Shown here: piece by piece, positions 14,753 to 23,037 of the stretch
How the letters are laid out: each line of letters starts with the position of its first letter
How positions within the stretch are numbered: position 1 is the first letter of the stretch
Assembly (NCBI RefSeq): GCF_036227105.1
Contig: NZ_CP109434.1
Location: forward strand, 7,102,501-7,166,500
DNA length: 64,000 nt
Source of the DNA: Amycolatopsis sp. NBC_01488
GTDB taxonomy: Bacteria > Actinomycetota > Actinomycetes > Mycobacteriales > Pseudonocardiaceae
Reading direction: 5' to 3'
The notes under the pieces: model-generated
Database searches by the model: none
What the model was told of the DNA's origin: nothing
The model's input: the letters and a program-made list of their open reading frames with translations, nothing else
Program-made: the position numbers and the translations under genes

Positions 14753-16672
14753 GTGAAGCGCAGGAAGACCGAGCCGTACGTGCGGCTCACGCAGCCCCTG
14801 GTGCGCGACTCCGGCGTGCTGCGCCCGGCGACCTGGGAGGAGGCCCTCGACCGGGCCGCCGCCGGGATCCGCCGCACCCTGGAAGCCAAGGGCCCCGAGG
14901 CGTTCGGGATGTTCTCGTGCGCCCGCGCGACCAACGAGATGAACTTCGTCGCGCAGAAGTTCACCCGCGCGGTGATCGGCACGAACAACGTCGACTCGTG
15001 CAACCGCACCTGCCACGCGCCCAGCGTTGCCGGGCTGGCGCGGGTGTTCGACAGCGGCGGCGGGACGTCGTCGTACCAGGAGATCGAGGACGCCGACGTC
15101 ATCGTCATCTGGGGCGGCAACCCCCGCGAGGCGCACCCGATCTTCTTCCAGCACGTGCTCAAGGCGGTCCACAAGGGAGCGAAGCTCTTCGTCGTCGACC
15201 CGCGGCAGACCAGCACCGCGAGCTGGGCGCACCGGCAGCTGCAGCTCGAAGTCGGCACGGACATCCCGCTGGCCCACGCGATCGCCCGCGAGATCATCCA
15301 CTCCGGACTGGCGAACACGACGTTCATCGAGCGCGCCACCGAGGGGTTCGCCGAGTTCGCCGCGTCGGTCGAACCGTGGACGCTGGAGGTGGCCGAGAAG
15401 ACCACCGGCGTCCCGGCCGAGCTGATCCGCGAGCTGGCGCACACGTACGCCCGGGCCGACCGCGGGCAGCTGTCGTGGACGCTCGGCATCACCGAGCACC
15501 ACAACGGCACCGACAACGTCCTCGCGCTGATCAACCTCGCGCTGCTGGCCGGGCAGGTCGGCCGCTACGGCGCCGGGCTGAACCCGCTGCGCGGGCAGAA
15601 CAACGTCCAGGGCGGCGGCGACATGGGCGCCATCCCGGACCGGATGCCGGGCTTCCAGGACATCCTCGACGCGGACGTCCGGGCCAAGTTCGACGCGGCG
15701 TGGGGCTCGTCGATCCCGCCGCACAAGGGGCTCAACCTGACCCAGATGCTCGACGCGATGGAACGCGGCGACCTGACCTGCGTGTACATCATCGGCGAGA
15801 ATCCGGTCCAGTCCGAAGCGGACTGCGAGCACACGATCAAACGACTGTCCAATGTGGATCATCTGGTGGTGCAGGACATCTTCCTGACGAAGACCGCGCA
15901 GCTGGCCGACGTCGTGCTGCCCGCCTCGGCGGCCTGGTGCGAGAGCGATGGCACGTTCACCAACTCCGAACGCCGGGTGCAGCGCGTCCGCAAGGCCCTC
16001 GATCCGCCGGAAGGTGCCCGCGACGACATCGAACTGCTGTCGGAGCTGGCCCGCCGGCTCGGCCACGACTGGCACTACACCGGCGGCGAGCAGGTCTGGG
16101 ACGAGCTGCGCTCGTTGTCGCCCATGCACGCCGGGATGTCGTATGCGCGCCTGGAAGAGCTGGGCGGCATCCAGTGGCCGTGCTACTCCGAGGACACCCT
16201 CGAACCGACGTTCCTGCACGGCCGCCTGTGGGCCGAGGACCCGGCCGAACGCGGCCGCCCGGCGCCGTTCACGGTGCTCGAGCACAGCCCGCCGGTCGAC
16301 CTGCTCACCGAGGAGTTCCCGATCCGGCTCACCACCGGCCGGCGCCTGGACTCCTACAACACCGGCGTCCAGTCGGGCGGGTTCCCGTCGCCGCTGCGGC
16401 AGGGCGAGACCCTCGACCTCTGCCCGGAGGACGCGCGGTCGCTCGGCGTCGAACCCGACGAACTGGTCCGGATCTCGTCGCGGCGGGGGGAGATCGTCGC
16501 CCCGGTCCGGCTCGACAAGGGCCTGAAGCCCGGGCTGGCGTTCATGACCTTCCACTTCCCGGACGAGGTCGACGTCAACGTCATCACCATCGAGGCGACC
16601 TGCCCGATCGCCGGGACCGCCGAGTACAAGGCCGCGGCGATCCGCGTCGAGAAGCTGCCGGCGGAGGTCTGA
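14753..16672 (+). CDS. fdhA: Formate dehydrogenase, catalytic molybdopterin half (lacks N-terminal Fe-S domains)
   Basis: A 639-residue molybdopterin oxidoreductase oxidising formate to CO2. The catalytic residue is Cys87 (TGC, not selenocysteine) in NRTCHAPS. A C-terminal MGD-binding domain follows from about residue 520 (TGRRLDSYNTG). The protein begins at LTQPLVRDSGVLRPATWEEA, exactly where the catalytic domain starts in one-piece enzymes; the usual N-terminal 2Fe-2S, 4Fe-4S and Mo-Fe4S4 domains are absent and are encoded separately at 18416-19273. GGAGG precedes the GTG at 14753 by five bases; another in-frame GTG at 14747 overlaps that site and is unlikely. Same operon as the PanE-like reductase upstream. 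Confidence 0.88.
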   Translation: MKRRKTEPYVRLTQPLVRDSGVLRPATWEEALDRAAAGIRRTLEAKGPEAFGMFSCARATNEMNFVAQKFTRAVIGTNNVDSCNRTCHAPSVAGLARVFDSGGGTSSYQEIEDADVIVIWGGNPREAHPIFFQHVLKAVHKGAKLFVVDPRQTSTASWAHRQLQLEVGTDIPLAHAIAREIIHSGLANTTFIERATEGFAEFAASVEPWTLEVAEKTTGVPAELIRELAHTYARADRGQLSWTLGITEHHNGTDNVLALINLALLAGQVGRYGAGLNPLRGQNNVQGGGDMGAIPDRMPGFQDILDADVRAKFDAAWGSSIPPHKGLNLTQMLDAMERGDLTCVYIIGENPVQSEADCEHTIKRLSNVDHLVVQDIFLTKTAQLADVVLPASAAWCESDGTFTNSERRVQRVRKALDPPEGARDDIELLSELARRLGHDWHYTGGEQVWDELRSLSPMHAGMSYARLEELGGIQWPCYSEDTLEPTFLHGRLWAEDPAERGRPAPFTVLEHSPPVDLLTEEFPIRLTTGRRLDSYNTGVQSGGFPSPLRQGETLDLCPEDARSLGVEPDELVRISSRRGEIVAPVRLDKGLKPGLAFMTFHFPDEVDVNVITIEATCPIAGTAEYKAAAIRVEKLPAEV

Positions 16673-16673
16673 G

Positions 16674-18419
16674 GTGGATCTCAAACTCCTCGACGCCGTC
16701 GCCACCCGCGAGGAACGCGAGGCCGTCGCTGGGTTCGCCGGCGGCGGGCGCGACCAGCTGCTCCCCGCCCTGCACGCGGTCAACGACCGGGTCGGCTGGA
16801 TCAGCCAGGGCGCGCTGAACCTCATCTGCGAGGCGCTGCACGTGCCGCCCGCCGACGCGTACGGCGTGGCGAGCTTCTACTCGCTGTTCGCGCTGGAAGA
16901 ACGCCCGGAACGGGTCGTGCACGTGTGCACCGACCTGGCCTGCCGGCTCAAGGGCGCGGACACCGTGTGCGACGTCCTCACCGAGCACGTCGGCGCCGCG
17001 GGGAAGGCACGCGGCGGGGTCACGTGGCTGCGCAGCCCGTGCCTCGGCGTCTGCGAACGAGCCCCCGCGGCGCTGACGTTCCAGGCAGGCGACCCGGCCA
17101 CGACCGAGCTGATCGCCCCGGCGACCGGTGCGTCGGCCGTGCTCGCGGCCGGCCGGGGACCGTCCACCCGGGAGGGTGCGGCGCCGGTCATTCACCAGAA
17201 GGACGGGTTGCGGCTGCTGCGCCGGGTGGGCGTGGTCGATCCGTCCAGTTTGGACGACTACCGCGCGGCCGGTGGCTACGCGGCCCTGCGGAACGCGCTG
17301 CGGATGGGCGAGGCCGCGGTGATCCGCGAGGTCACCGACTCCGGGCTGCTCGGGCGGGGCGGGGCCGCGTTCCCGACCGGACGCAAGTGGGCGGCCACGG
17401 CCGCGCAGCCCGCCGGGCCGCACTACCTCGTGTGCAACGCCGACGAGAGCGAACCCGGGACGTTCAAGGACCGCGTGCTGCTCGAAGGCGACCCGTACGC
17501 GCTGGTCGAGGCGATGACGATCGCCGCGTTCGCGATCGGCGCGCAGCGCGGCTTCGTCTACCTTCGCGGTGAGTACCCGCGGGCGTTGCGGCTGCTGCGG
17601 AACGCCCTCGACGTCTGCCGCGAGCGCGGATTCCTCGGCGCCGACATCATGGGCCACGAAGGGTTCTCGTTCGACATCGAGATCCGGCGTGGGGCGGGCG
17701 CGTACATCTGCGGCGAGGAGACCGCGATCTTCAACTCGATCGAAGGCTTCCGCGGCGAACCCCGCACGAAGCCGCCGTTCCCGGTCGAGAAGGGGCTGTT
17801 CGGCAAGCCGACGGTGGTGAACAACGTCGAGACGCTGGTCAACGTGCCGCTGATCCTGACCGAGGGCGCGGCCGCGTACCGGGCGATCGGGACGGAAGCG
17901 TCGGCCGGGCCGAAGCTGTTCTGCCTGTCCGGGAACGTCGAACGGCCCGGCGTCTACGAGGTGCCGTTCGGCACGACCCTGCGCTCGCTGCTCGAGCTGG
18001 CCGGGGGAGTGCCCGAGGGCCGTTCGCTGCGCGCGATCCTCCTGGGCGGCGCCGCGGGCGGATTCGTCCGGCCGGACGAGCTGGACCTGCCGCTGACGTT
18101 CGAGGACGCGCGGGCGGCGAAGACGACACTGGGGTCTGGTGTCGTCCTGGTGCTCGACGACCTGGCCGACCTCGGCGGGTTCCTGCTGCGAATTGCGTCG
18201 TTCTTCCGCGACGAGTCGTGCGGGCAGTGCGTCCCGTGCCGGATCGGGACGGTGCGGCAGGAGGAGGCGATCCACCGCGTTCTGTCGGCCGGTTCGGACG
18301 AGCGGCCGTTGCTGCGCGAGGTCGGGCAGGTGATGCGGGACTCGTCGATCTGCGGGCTCGGCCAGACCGCCTGGAACGCCATCGAATCCGCCATCGACCG
18401 ATTGGGAGCTCTCCAGTGA
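16674..18419 (+). CDS. fdhB: NAD-linked formate dehydrogenase beta subunit (NuoE-NuoF fusion)
   Basis: A 581-residue fusion of NuoE-like and NuoF-like domains, the diaphorase module passing electrons from formate dehydrogenase to NAD+. Residues 1-150 carry the thioredoxin-like 2Fe-2S site (C-x4-C in CTDLAC and C-x3-C in CLGVC). Residues 165-581 carry the FMN/NADH site (GRGGAAFPTGRKW, CNADESEPGTFKDR, GAGAYICGEETA) and a 4Fe-4S site (SCGQCVPC plus SICGLG). The GTG at 16674 follows GGAGGT. Its stop overlaps the next start as GTGA. The pairing implies a soluble cytoplasmic NAD+-reducing complex of the type known from methylotrophs and Cupriavidus. Confidence 0.9.
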   Translation: MDLKLLDAVATREEREAVAGFAGGGRDQLLPALHAVNDRVGWISQGALNLICEALHVPPADAYGVASFYSLFALEERPERVVHVCTDLACRLKGADTVCDVLTEHVGAAGKARGGVTWLRSPCLGVCERAPAALTFQAGDPATTELIAPATGASAVLAAGRGPSTREGAAPVIHQKDGLRLLRRVGVVDPSSLDDYRAAGGYAALRNALRMGEAAVIREVTDSGLLGRGGAAFPTGRKWAATAAQPAGPHYLVCNADESEPGTFKDRVLLEGDPYALVEAMTIAAFAIGAQRGFVYLRGEYPRALRLLRNALDVCRERGFLGADIMGHEGFSFDIEIRRGAGAYICGEETAIFNSIEGFRGEPRTKPPFPVEKGLFGKPTVVNNVETLVNVPLILTEGAAAYRAIGTEASAGPKLFCLSGNVERPGVYEVPFGTTLRSLLELAGGVPEGRSLRAILLGGAAGGFVRPDELDLPLTFEDARAAKTTLGSGVVLVLDDLADLGGFLLRIASFFRDESCGQCVPCRIGTVRQEEAIHRVLSAGSDERPLLREVGQVMRDSSICGLGQTAWNAIESAIDRLGALQ

Positions 18420-19273
18420 CCATTGTGGACATAGGGATCCCCCGCCGCCTGGTCGAGTTCACTGTGGACGGCGAGAGCGTCCGGGTGCCCGAGGGCTCGA
18501 CCATCCTCGACGCGTGCACGGCGGCGGGCAAGGAGATCCCGACGCTGTGCTACGGCGACACCCTGGAACCGGCGAACGCCTGCCGCGTCTGCATGGTGGA
18601 GGTCGAGGGCTCGCGGACGCTGGTGCCGTCGTGCTCGCGCAAAGCGGAGCCGGGGATGGTGGTGCACACCGATTCGGAGCGGACGCGCACGAGCCGCAAG
18701 GTCGTCCTGGAGCTGCTGGCATCGGCGACGGACCTGTCGACGACGCCGGGCGTCGCGGAGTGGCTGGCGGAAACCGGCGCCGACCCCGACCGCTTCGGCC
18801 CGGACGCCGCGACGGTGGCGCAACCGGCCATTGTGGACAACGAGCTGTACGTCCGCGACTACGAGAAGTGCATCCTCTGCTACAAGTGCGTCGACGCGTG
18901 CGGTGATCAGTGGCAGAACTCGTTCGCCATCACCGTCGCCGGCCGCGGGTTCGACGCGCGGATTTCGACGGAGTTCTCGAACCCGCTGCCGGACAGCGCG
19001 TGCGTGTACTGCGGCAACTGCGTCGAGGTCTGCCCGACCGGGGCTCTCAGCTTCAAGCGCGAATACGACAAGCGCGAGGACGGCACCTGGGACGAAGCAC
19101 GCCAGACGCAGACGACGACCGTCTGCACGTTCTGCGGGGTGGGCTGCAACCTGACCCTGCACGTCCAGGACAACGAGATCGTCAAGGTGACGTCGCCCCA
19201 CGAAAGCTCGGTGACCCACGGCAACCTGTGCATCAAGGGCCGCTTCGGCTGGCAGCACGTCCAGAACCGGTAG
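18416..19273 (+). CDS. Formate dehydrogenase N-terminal iron-sulfur half (separate polypeptide)
   Basis: A 285-residue electron-transfer protein equal to the N-terminal third of one-piece NAD-dependent formate dehydrogenase alpha chains. In order: a 2Fe-2S ferredoxin-like domain (ACRVCMVE, about residues 15-95), two 4Fe-4S motifs (CILCYKC and CVYCGNC), and the Mo-enzyme Fe4S4 motif CTFCGVGC with GNLCIKGRFGW at the very end. In one-piece enzymes the catalytic domain follows at once, and that part is encoded at 14753-16672. The GTG at 18416 overlaps the beta-subunit stop. Together the two halves make about 924 residues, close to a full alpha subunit. Confidence 0.88.
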   Translation: MTIVDIGIPRRLVEFTVDGESVRVPEGSTILDACTAAGKEIPTLCYGDTLEPANACRVCMVEVEGSRTLVPSCSRKAEPGMVVHTDSERTRTSRKVVLELLASATDLSTTPGVAEWLAETGADPDRFGPDAATVAQPAIVDNELYVRDYEKCILCYKCVDACGDQWQNSFAITVAGRGFDARISTEFSNPLPDSACVYCGNCVEVCPTGALSFKREYDKREDGTWDEARQTQTTTVCTFCGVGCNLTLHVQDNEIVKVTSPHESSVTHGNLCIKGRFGWQHVQNR

Positions 19274-19283
19274 CGGCAGTCCT

Positions 19284-19320
19284 CGGAGGCGCCGCGGCTC
19301 GACGAGCCGCGGCGCCTCCG
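19284..19320 (+). terminator. Terminator after the formate dehydrogenase operon
   Basis: A perfect 17-bp inverted repeat with a three-base loop: left arm 19284-19300 (starting CGGAGGCGCCGCGG), loop GAC, right arm 19304-19320. It begins 11 bases after the iron-sulfur subunit stop. No T run follows, as is common in high-GC actinomycetes. Confidence 0.85.
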
Positions 19321-19407
19321 TCGTCTCGGCCGTTGACCCCGGGCCCACTGAGCAGCTATTCTCGATATGCGAAAGAAAAATTCCGGATAGCGAAATTCGA
19401 GGTCGCG

Positions 19408-20220
19408 ATGCCAGAAGAGGGCCACTCCCTGCCGTACGCCGCCAACCTGTCGATCCTGTTCAAGGAGGTACCGCTGCCCGAGCGCGCGGCCGCCGCGCGG
19501 GAGGCCGGGTTCACCGACGTCGAGTACTGGTGGCCGTTCGACACCGCGGTCCCCGCGCGCGACGAGGTGGACGCCTTCGTCAAGAGCCTGGACGGCGTCC
19601 GGCTGCGCGGGCTGAACTTCTTCGCCGGCGACATGGCGGCGGGGGAGCGGGGCCTGGTGTCGTGGATCGGCCGCGAGGCCGAGTTCGCCGACAGCCTCGT
19701 CGTCGCGCTCGGCATCGCCGAACGCACCGGCTGCCGCAGCTTCAACGCGCTCTACGGCAACCGGCTCGACGGGGAAGACCCCGTCAAGCAGGACGACCTG
19801 GCGCTGGTGCACCTCGCCACCGCCGCCGAGGCCGCCGCGAAGATCGGCGCGCAGCTGGTCCTCGAACCGCTGTCCGGCGCGGACCGCTACCCGCTCAAGA
19901 CCGCCGCGGACGCCGTGGCCGTGCTCGACGACCTCGGGCGCGACAACGTGCGGCTGCTGGCCGACCTGTACCACCTGGCAGTCAACGGCGACGACCTGGA
20001 CGCGCTGGCGACACAGCACATCTCCCGGATCGGGAACGTGCAGATCGCCGACGCGCCCGGGCGTCACCAGCCCGGCACCGGGTCCCTGGACCTCGACGGG
20101 CACCTCGCGAGGCTGCAAAAGGCGGGCTATGACGGGTTCGTCGGGATCGAGTACGTCCCGGAACCGGACACCCTCACGTCGCTGAACTGGCTGCCGAAAA
20201 CCCGAAGGGGACGAGCATGA
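19408..20220 (+). CDS. hyi: Hydroxypyruvate isomerase
   Basis: A 270-residue TIM-barrel isomerase interconverting tartronate semialdehyde and hydroxypyruvate. Typical features: N-terminal AANLSILFKEVPLPERAAAA, NALYGNR in the middle, LEPLSGADRYPLKT, and the C-terminal GIEYVPEP. The ATG at 19408 has GAGG six bases upstream; a longer open frame runs further upstream but lacks homology. It opens a tight three-gene operon (hyi-glxR-gcl). The 134-bp gap before it contains the terminator above and a short AT-rich patch (about 19360-19395, with two GATA(T)GCGAAA-like direct repeats) that is likely the promoter. Confidence 0.9.
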   Translation: MPEEGHSLPYAANLSILFKEVPLPERAAAAREAGFTDVEYWWPFDTAVPARDEVDAFVKSLDGVRLRGLNFFAGDMAAGERGLVSWIGREAEFADSLVVALGIAERTGCRSFNALYGNRLDGEDPVKQDDLALVHLATAAEAAAKIGAQLVLEPLSGADRYPLKTAADAVAVLDDLGRDNVRLLADLYHLAVNGDDLDALATQHISRIGNVQIADAPGRHQPGTGSLDLDGHLARLQKAGYDGFVGIEYVPEPDTLTSLNWLPKTRRGRA

Positions 20221-21104
20221 AACTGGGATTCATCGGACTGGGCGTGATGGGCGCCCCGATGGCGGCGCACCTGGTCGCGGCCGGGCACGACGTCAGCGGC
20301 TACGACGTCACCCCCGCCGCGGGGGAGAAGCTGCAGGCCGCCGGTGGGCGCGCCGCCACCGGTGTCGCCGACGCGGTGGCCGGTGCGGACGTCGTGATCA
20401 CGATGCTGCCGAACCACCCGCAGGTCGAGGCGGTCGTGCTGGCCGCCGGCGGGGTCCTCGACACCGCCGAGCCCGGCACGCTCCTGATCGACATGAGCAC
20501 CATCCGGCCCGAGACGTCGATCGCCGTCGCGGAAGCCGCGCGGGACAAGAAGATCCGCGTCCTCGACGCGCCCGTGTCCGGTGGTCAGGCGGGCGCCGAG
20601 CAGGCGTCCCTGTCCATCATGGTCGGCGGCACCGAGGAAGACTTCGAAGCGGCGAAGCCGGTGCTCGACGCCGTCGGCAAGACCATCGTGCACGTCGGCC
20701 CGCACGGCGCCGGCCAGGTGGTGAAGGCGGCGAACCAGCTGGTCGTGGGCGGGATCTACGGCCTGGTGGCCGAGGCGATCGTGCTGCTCGAAGCGTCCGG
20801 AGTGGACGCCGCCACGGGACTCGACGTCCTCGCCGGCGGCCTCGCGGGCAGCCGGATCCTCGAGCTCAAGCGCAAGTCCATGGTGGAGCGCCAGTTCGCG
20901 CCCGGCTTCCGGATCGATCTGCACCACAAGGACATGGGGATCGCGTTGGCCGCCGCCCGGCAGGCCGACGTCGCGCTCCCGCTCACCGGGCTGGTCGCCC
21001 AGCTCGTCGCCGCCGGCCGCGCCATGGGGTACGGCTCCCTGGACCACTCGGCCTTGCTGAAGGTCGTCGAACAGTTGTCGGGCCGCGTCCCGGCGGAGGT
21101 GTGA
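20217..21104 (+). CDS. glxR: Tartronate semialdehyde reductase (2-hydroxy-3-oxopropionate reductase)
   Basis: A 295-residue beta-hydroxyacid dehydrogenase reducing tartronate semialdehyde to D-glycerate with NAD(P)H. It shows the Rossmann motif GLGVMGAPMAAHL (residues 7-19), the substrate motif DAPVSGGQAGA and the catalytic lysine region GQVVKAANQL. The ATG overlaps the hyi stop (ATGA), and gcl starts two bases after its own stop. Product glycerate would be phosphorylated by the kinase at 29100-30200. Confidence 0.92.
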   Translation: MKLGFIGLGVMGAPMAAHLVAAGHDVSGYDVTPAAGEKLQAAGGRAATGVADAVAGADVVITMLPNHPQVEAVVLAAGGVLDTAEPGTLLIDMSTIRPETSIAVAEAARDKKIRVLDAPVSGGQAGAEQASLSIMVGGTEEDFEAAKPVLDAVGKTIVHVGPHGAGQVVKAANQLVVGGIYGLVAEAIVLLEASGVDAATGLDVLAGGLAGSRILELKRKSMVERQFAPGFRIDLHHKDMGIALAAARQADVALPLTGLVAQLVAAGRAMGYGSLDHSALLKVVEQLSGRVPAEV

Positions 21105-21105
21105 C

Positions 21106-22794
21106 ATGCCCAGAATCCCCGCCATGCAAGCGGTCGTCGACGTCCTGGAAAGCGAAGGCGTCGACACGGTCTTCGGCTGCCCCGGCGCCGCGATCCTCCC
21201 GCTGTATAACGCCCTACAAGGCCGGGCGATCGAGCACCTGATCGTCCGCCACGAAGAGGGCGCGACGCACATGGCCGACGGCTGGGCCCGGACGAACGGC
21301 AACGTCGGCGTCGCGATCGGCACGTCCGGCCCGGCCGGGACGAACATGATCACCGGGCTCTACACCGCGCACGCGGACTCGATCCCGATGATCTGCATCA
21401 CCGGCCAGGCGGCGACGACGAAGCTGCACCAGGAAGCCTTCCAGGCCGTCGACATCGTCGAGATCGCCAAGCCGGTGACGAAGTGGGCGGTGCAGGTCAA
21501 GGAGGCCGCGCAGCTGCCGTGGATCTTTCGCGAGGCCTTCCGGATCGCTCGCTCGGGCCGACCCGGGCCGGTGCTCATCGACCTGCCGATCGACGTCCAG
21601 AAGCAGGACATCGAGTGGGACTCCTCGATCGACTCGCCGCTCCCGGTGACGGCCGTGAAGCCCGCGTCCGCGCGGGTCGAGCGGGCCCTCGACATGCTGC
21701 TGGCGGCCGAACGCCCGCTGATCCTGGCCGGCGGCGGGGTCGTCCTCGGCGAGGCGAGTGAGCAGCTGCGGGCCGCGGCCGAACGCCTGGACGTCCCGGT
21801 GCAGGTGACGCTGATGGGCAAGGGGTCCTTCCCGGAGGACCACGAGCTGTTCGCCGGGATGGCCGGCATCCAGACGTCGCAGCGCTGGGCCAACGCGGCC
21901 TTCCTGGAGGCGGACCTCGTGCTGGCGCTTGGCGCCCGGTTCGGCGACCGGCACACCGGCGAGCTGTCGGTGTATCGCGGCGAGCGGAAGTTCATCCACG
22001 TCGACATCGAGCCCACCCAGCTCGGCAAGGTGTTCGGCCCGGACCTCGGCATCGTCTCGGACACGCGGGAGTTCCTGGACGCGCTGCTGGCGGCACTGGA
22101 CCGCCGTTCGGTCGAGCCGAGGCGCGAGTGGGTCGGCCGGATCGCGGAGCTGAAGGAAGCGCTTCCCCGCCGCGACGACTTCGACACGCTGCCGATCAAG
22201 GCGCCGCGGGTCTTCAAGGAGATCAACGAAACCTTCGGCGAGGACACGTACTTCGTCACCGCGATCGGGCTCTACCAGATCTGGTCGGGCCAGTTCCAGC
22301 ACGCGCACAAGCCGCGCCACTACCAGGTGTGCGGCCAGGCCGGCCCGCTCGGCTGGGAGATCCCCGCCGCCATCGGCGTCAAGAAGGCGCGGCCGGAGGC
22401 CGAGGTCGTCGGCGTGGTCGGCGACTACTCGTTCCAGTTCCTCGTCGAGGAGCTGGCGGTGGCGGCCCAGTACGACGTCGGGTTCGTACTGATCATGCTC
22501 AACAACGAGTACCTGGGCCTGATCCGCCAGGCCGAGACCGGGTACGACATGAACTTCGAGGTCGACATCCACTACGACGCGAACGGCACGGACAACGTCA
22601 AGATCATGGAGGCCTACGGCTGCTCGGGGACCCGCGTGCACGAGCCGGCCGAGATCCGCACGTCGCTGGAGTGGGCCCGCAAGGAGGCCGAGCGCACCAG
22701 CCGGCCGGTCCTGGTGGAGATCATGATCGAACGCGAGGGCAACGCCGCCATGGGCGCCGCCCTCGACGCCGTCCGCGAGTTCGAGCCCTGCTGA
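21106..22794 (+). CDS. gcl: Glyoxylate carboligase (tartronate semialdehyde synthase)
   Basis: A 562-residue TPP enzyme joining two glyoxylates into tartronate semialdehyde and CO2. Family features include FGCPGAAILPLY, GTSGPAGTNMITGLY, FQAVDIVEIAKPVTK, CGQAGPLGWEIPAA, QFLVEELAVAAQ and NNEYLGLIRQ. One difference stands out: E. coli Gcl is known for having Val51 in place of the cofactor-activating glutamate found in nearly all TPP enzymes, but the aligned position here is Glu50 (RHEEGA rather than RHVEGA). Operon context with hyi and glxR supports the carboligase role, though the enzyme is divergent and might have a different mechanism or wider substrate range. Two hairpins follow the gene. 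Confidence 0.88.
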   Translation: MPRIPAMQAVVDVLESEGVDTVFGCPGAAILPLYNALQGRAIEHLIVRHEEGATHMADGWARTNGNVGVAIGTSGPAGTNMITGLYTAHADSIPMICITGQAATTKLHQEAFQAVDIVEIAKPVTKWAVQVKEAAQLPWIFREAFRIARSGRPGPVLIDLPIDVQKQDIEWDSSIDSPLPVTAVKPASARVERALDMLLAAERPLILAGGGVVLGEASEQLRAAAERLDVPVQVTLMGKGSFPEDHELFAGMAGIQTSQRWANAAFLEADLVLALGARFGDRHTGELSVYRGERKFIHVDIEPTQLGKVFGPDLGIVSDTREFLDALLAALDRRSVEPRREWVGRIAELKEALPRRDDFDTLPIKAPRVFKEINETFGEDTYFVTAIGLYQIWSGQFQHAHKPRHYQVCGQAGPLGWEIPAAIGVKKARPEAEVVGVVGDYSFQFLVEELAVAAQYDVGFVLIMLNNEYLGLIRQAETGYDMNFEVDIHYDANGTDNVKIMEAYGCSGTRVHEPAEIRTSLEWARKEAERTSRPVLVEIMIEREGNAAMGAALDAVREFEPC

Positions 22795-22798
22795 CGCT

Positions 22799-22840
22799 CG
22801 TGAGTGCGTAACAGTGTTCTAACGCTGTTGCGCACTCACG
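22799..22840 (+). terminator. First hairpin after gcl
   Basis: CGTGAGTGCG (22799-22808) pairs perfectly with CGCACTCACG (22831-22840); an inner part (AACAG with CTGTT) extends the stem around a small loop. It starts four bases after the gcl stop. Being almost perfectly symmetric, it could act in either direction. Confidence 0.8.
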
Positions 22841-22858
22841 ACCGCCTTGCGTGACCAC

Positions 22859-22894
22859 GGCCGCCGCACGAGACCCTGACCTCGTGCGGCGGCC
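22859..22894 (+). terminator. Second hairpin after gcl, followed by a T run
   Basis: GGCCGCCGCACGAG (22859-22872) pairs perfectly with CTCGTGCGGCGGCC (22881-22894) around ACCCTGAC, then TTT: a classic intrinsic terminator. It insulates the glyoxylate operon from the purine genes that start at 23038. Confidence 0.88.
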
Positions 22895-23037
22895 TTTCCG
22901 CGCGCTGGATCAAGCGGTTGTCGGAAAGTACAAACCAGAGCCGTAAATTCACCCGTCTTTCAGGGGTTTTGCCGTGGTCGCGGCCACACCCGAGCGTGTG
23001 TACTTCTTCCCGAAGCAGCCCCGAAAGGACGTCCACA

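Noticed and set aside
14753..16672. A selenocysteine formate dehydrogenase
   Set aside because: The catalytic codon at 15011-15013 is TGC (Cys), and there is no in-frame TGA or need for a SECIS element.
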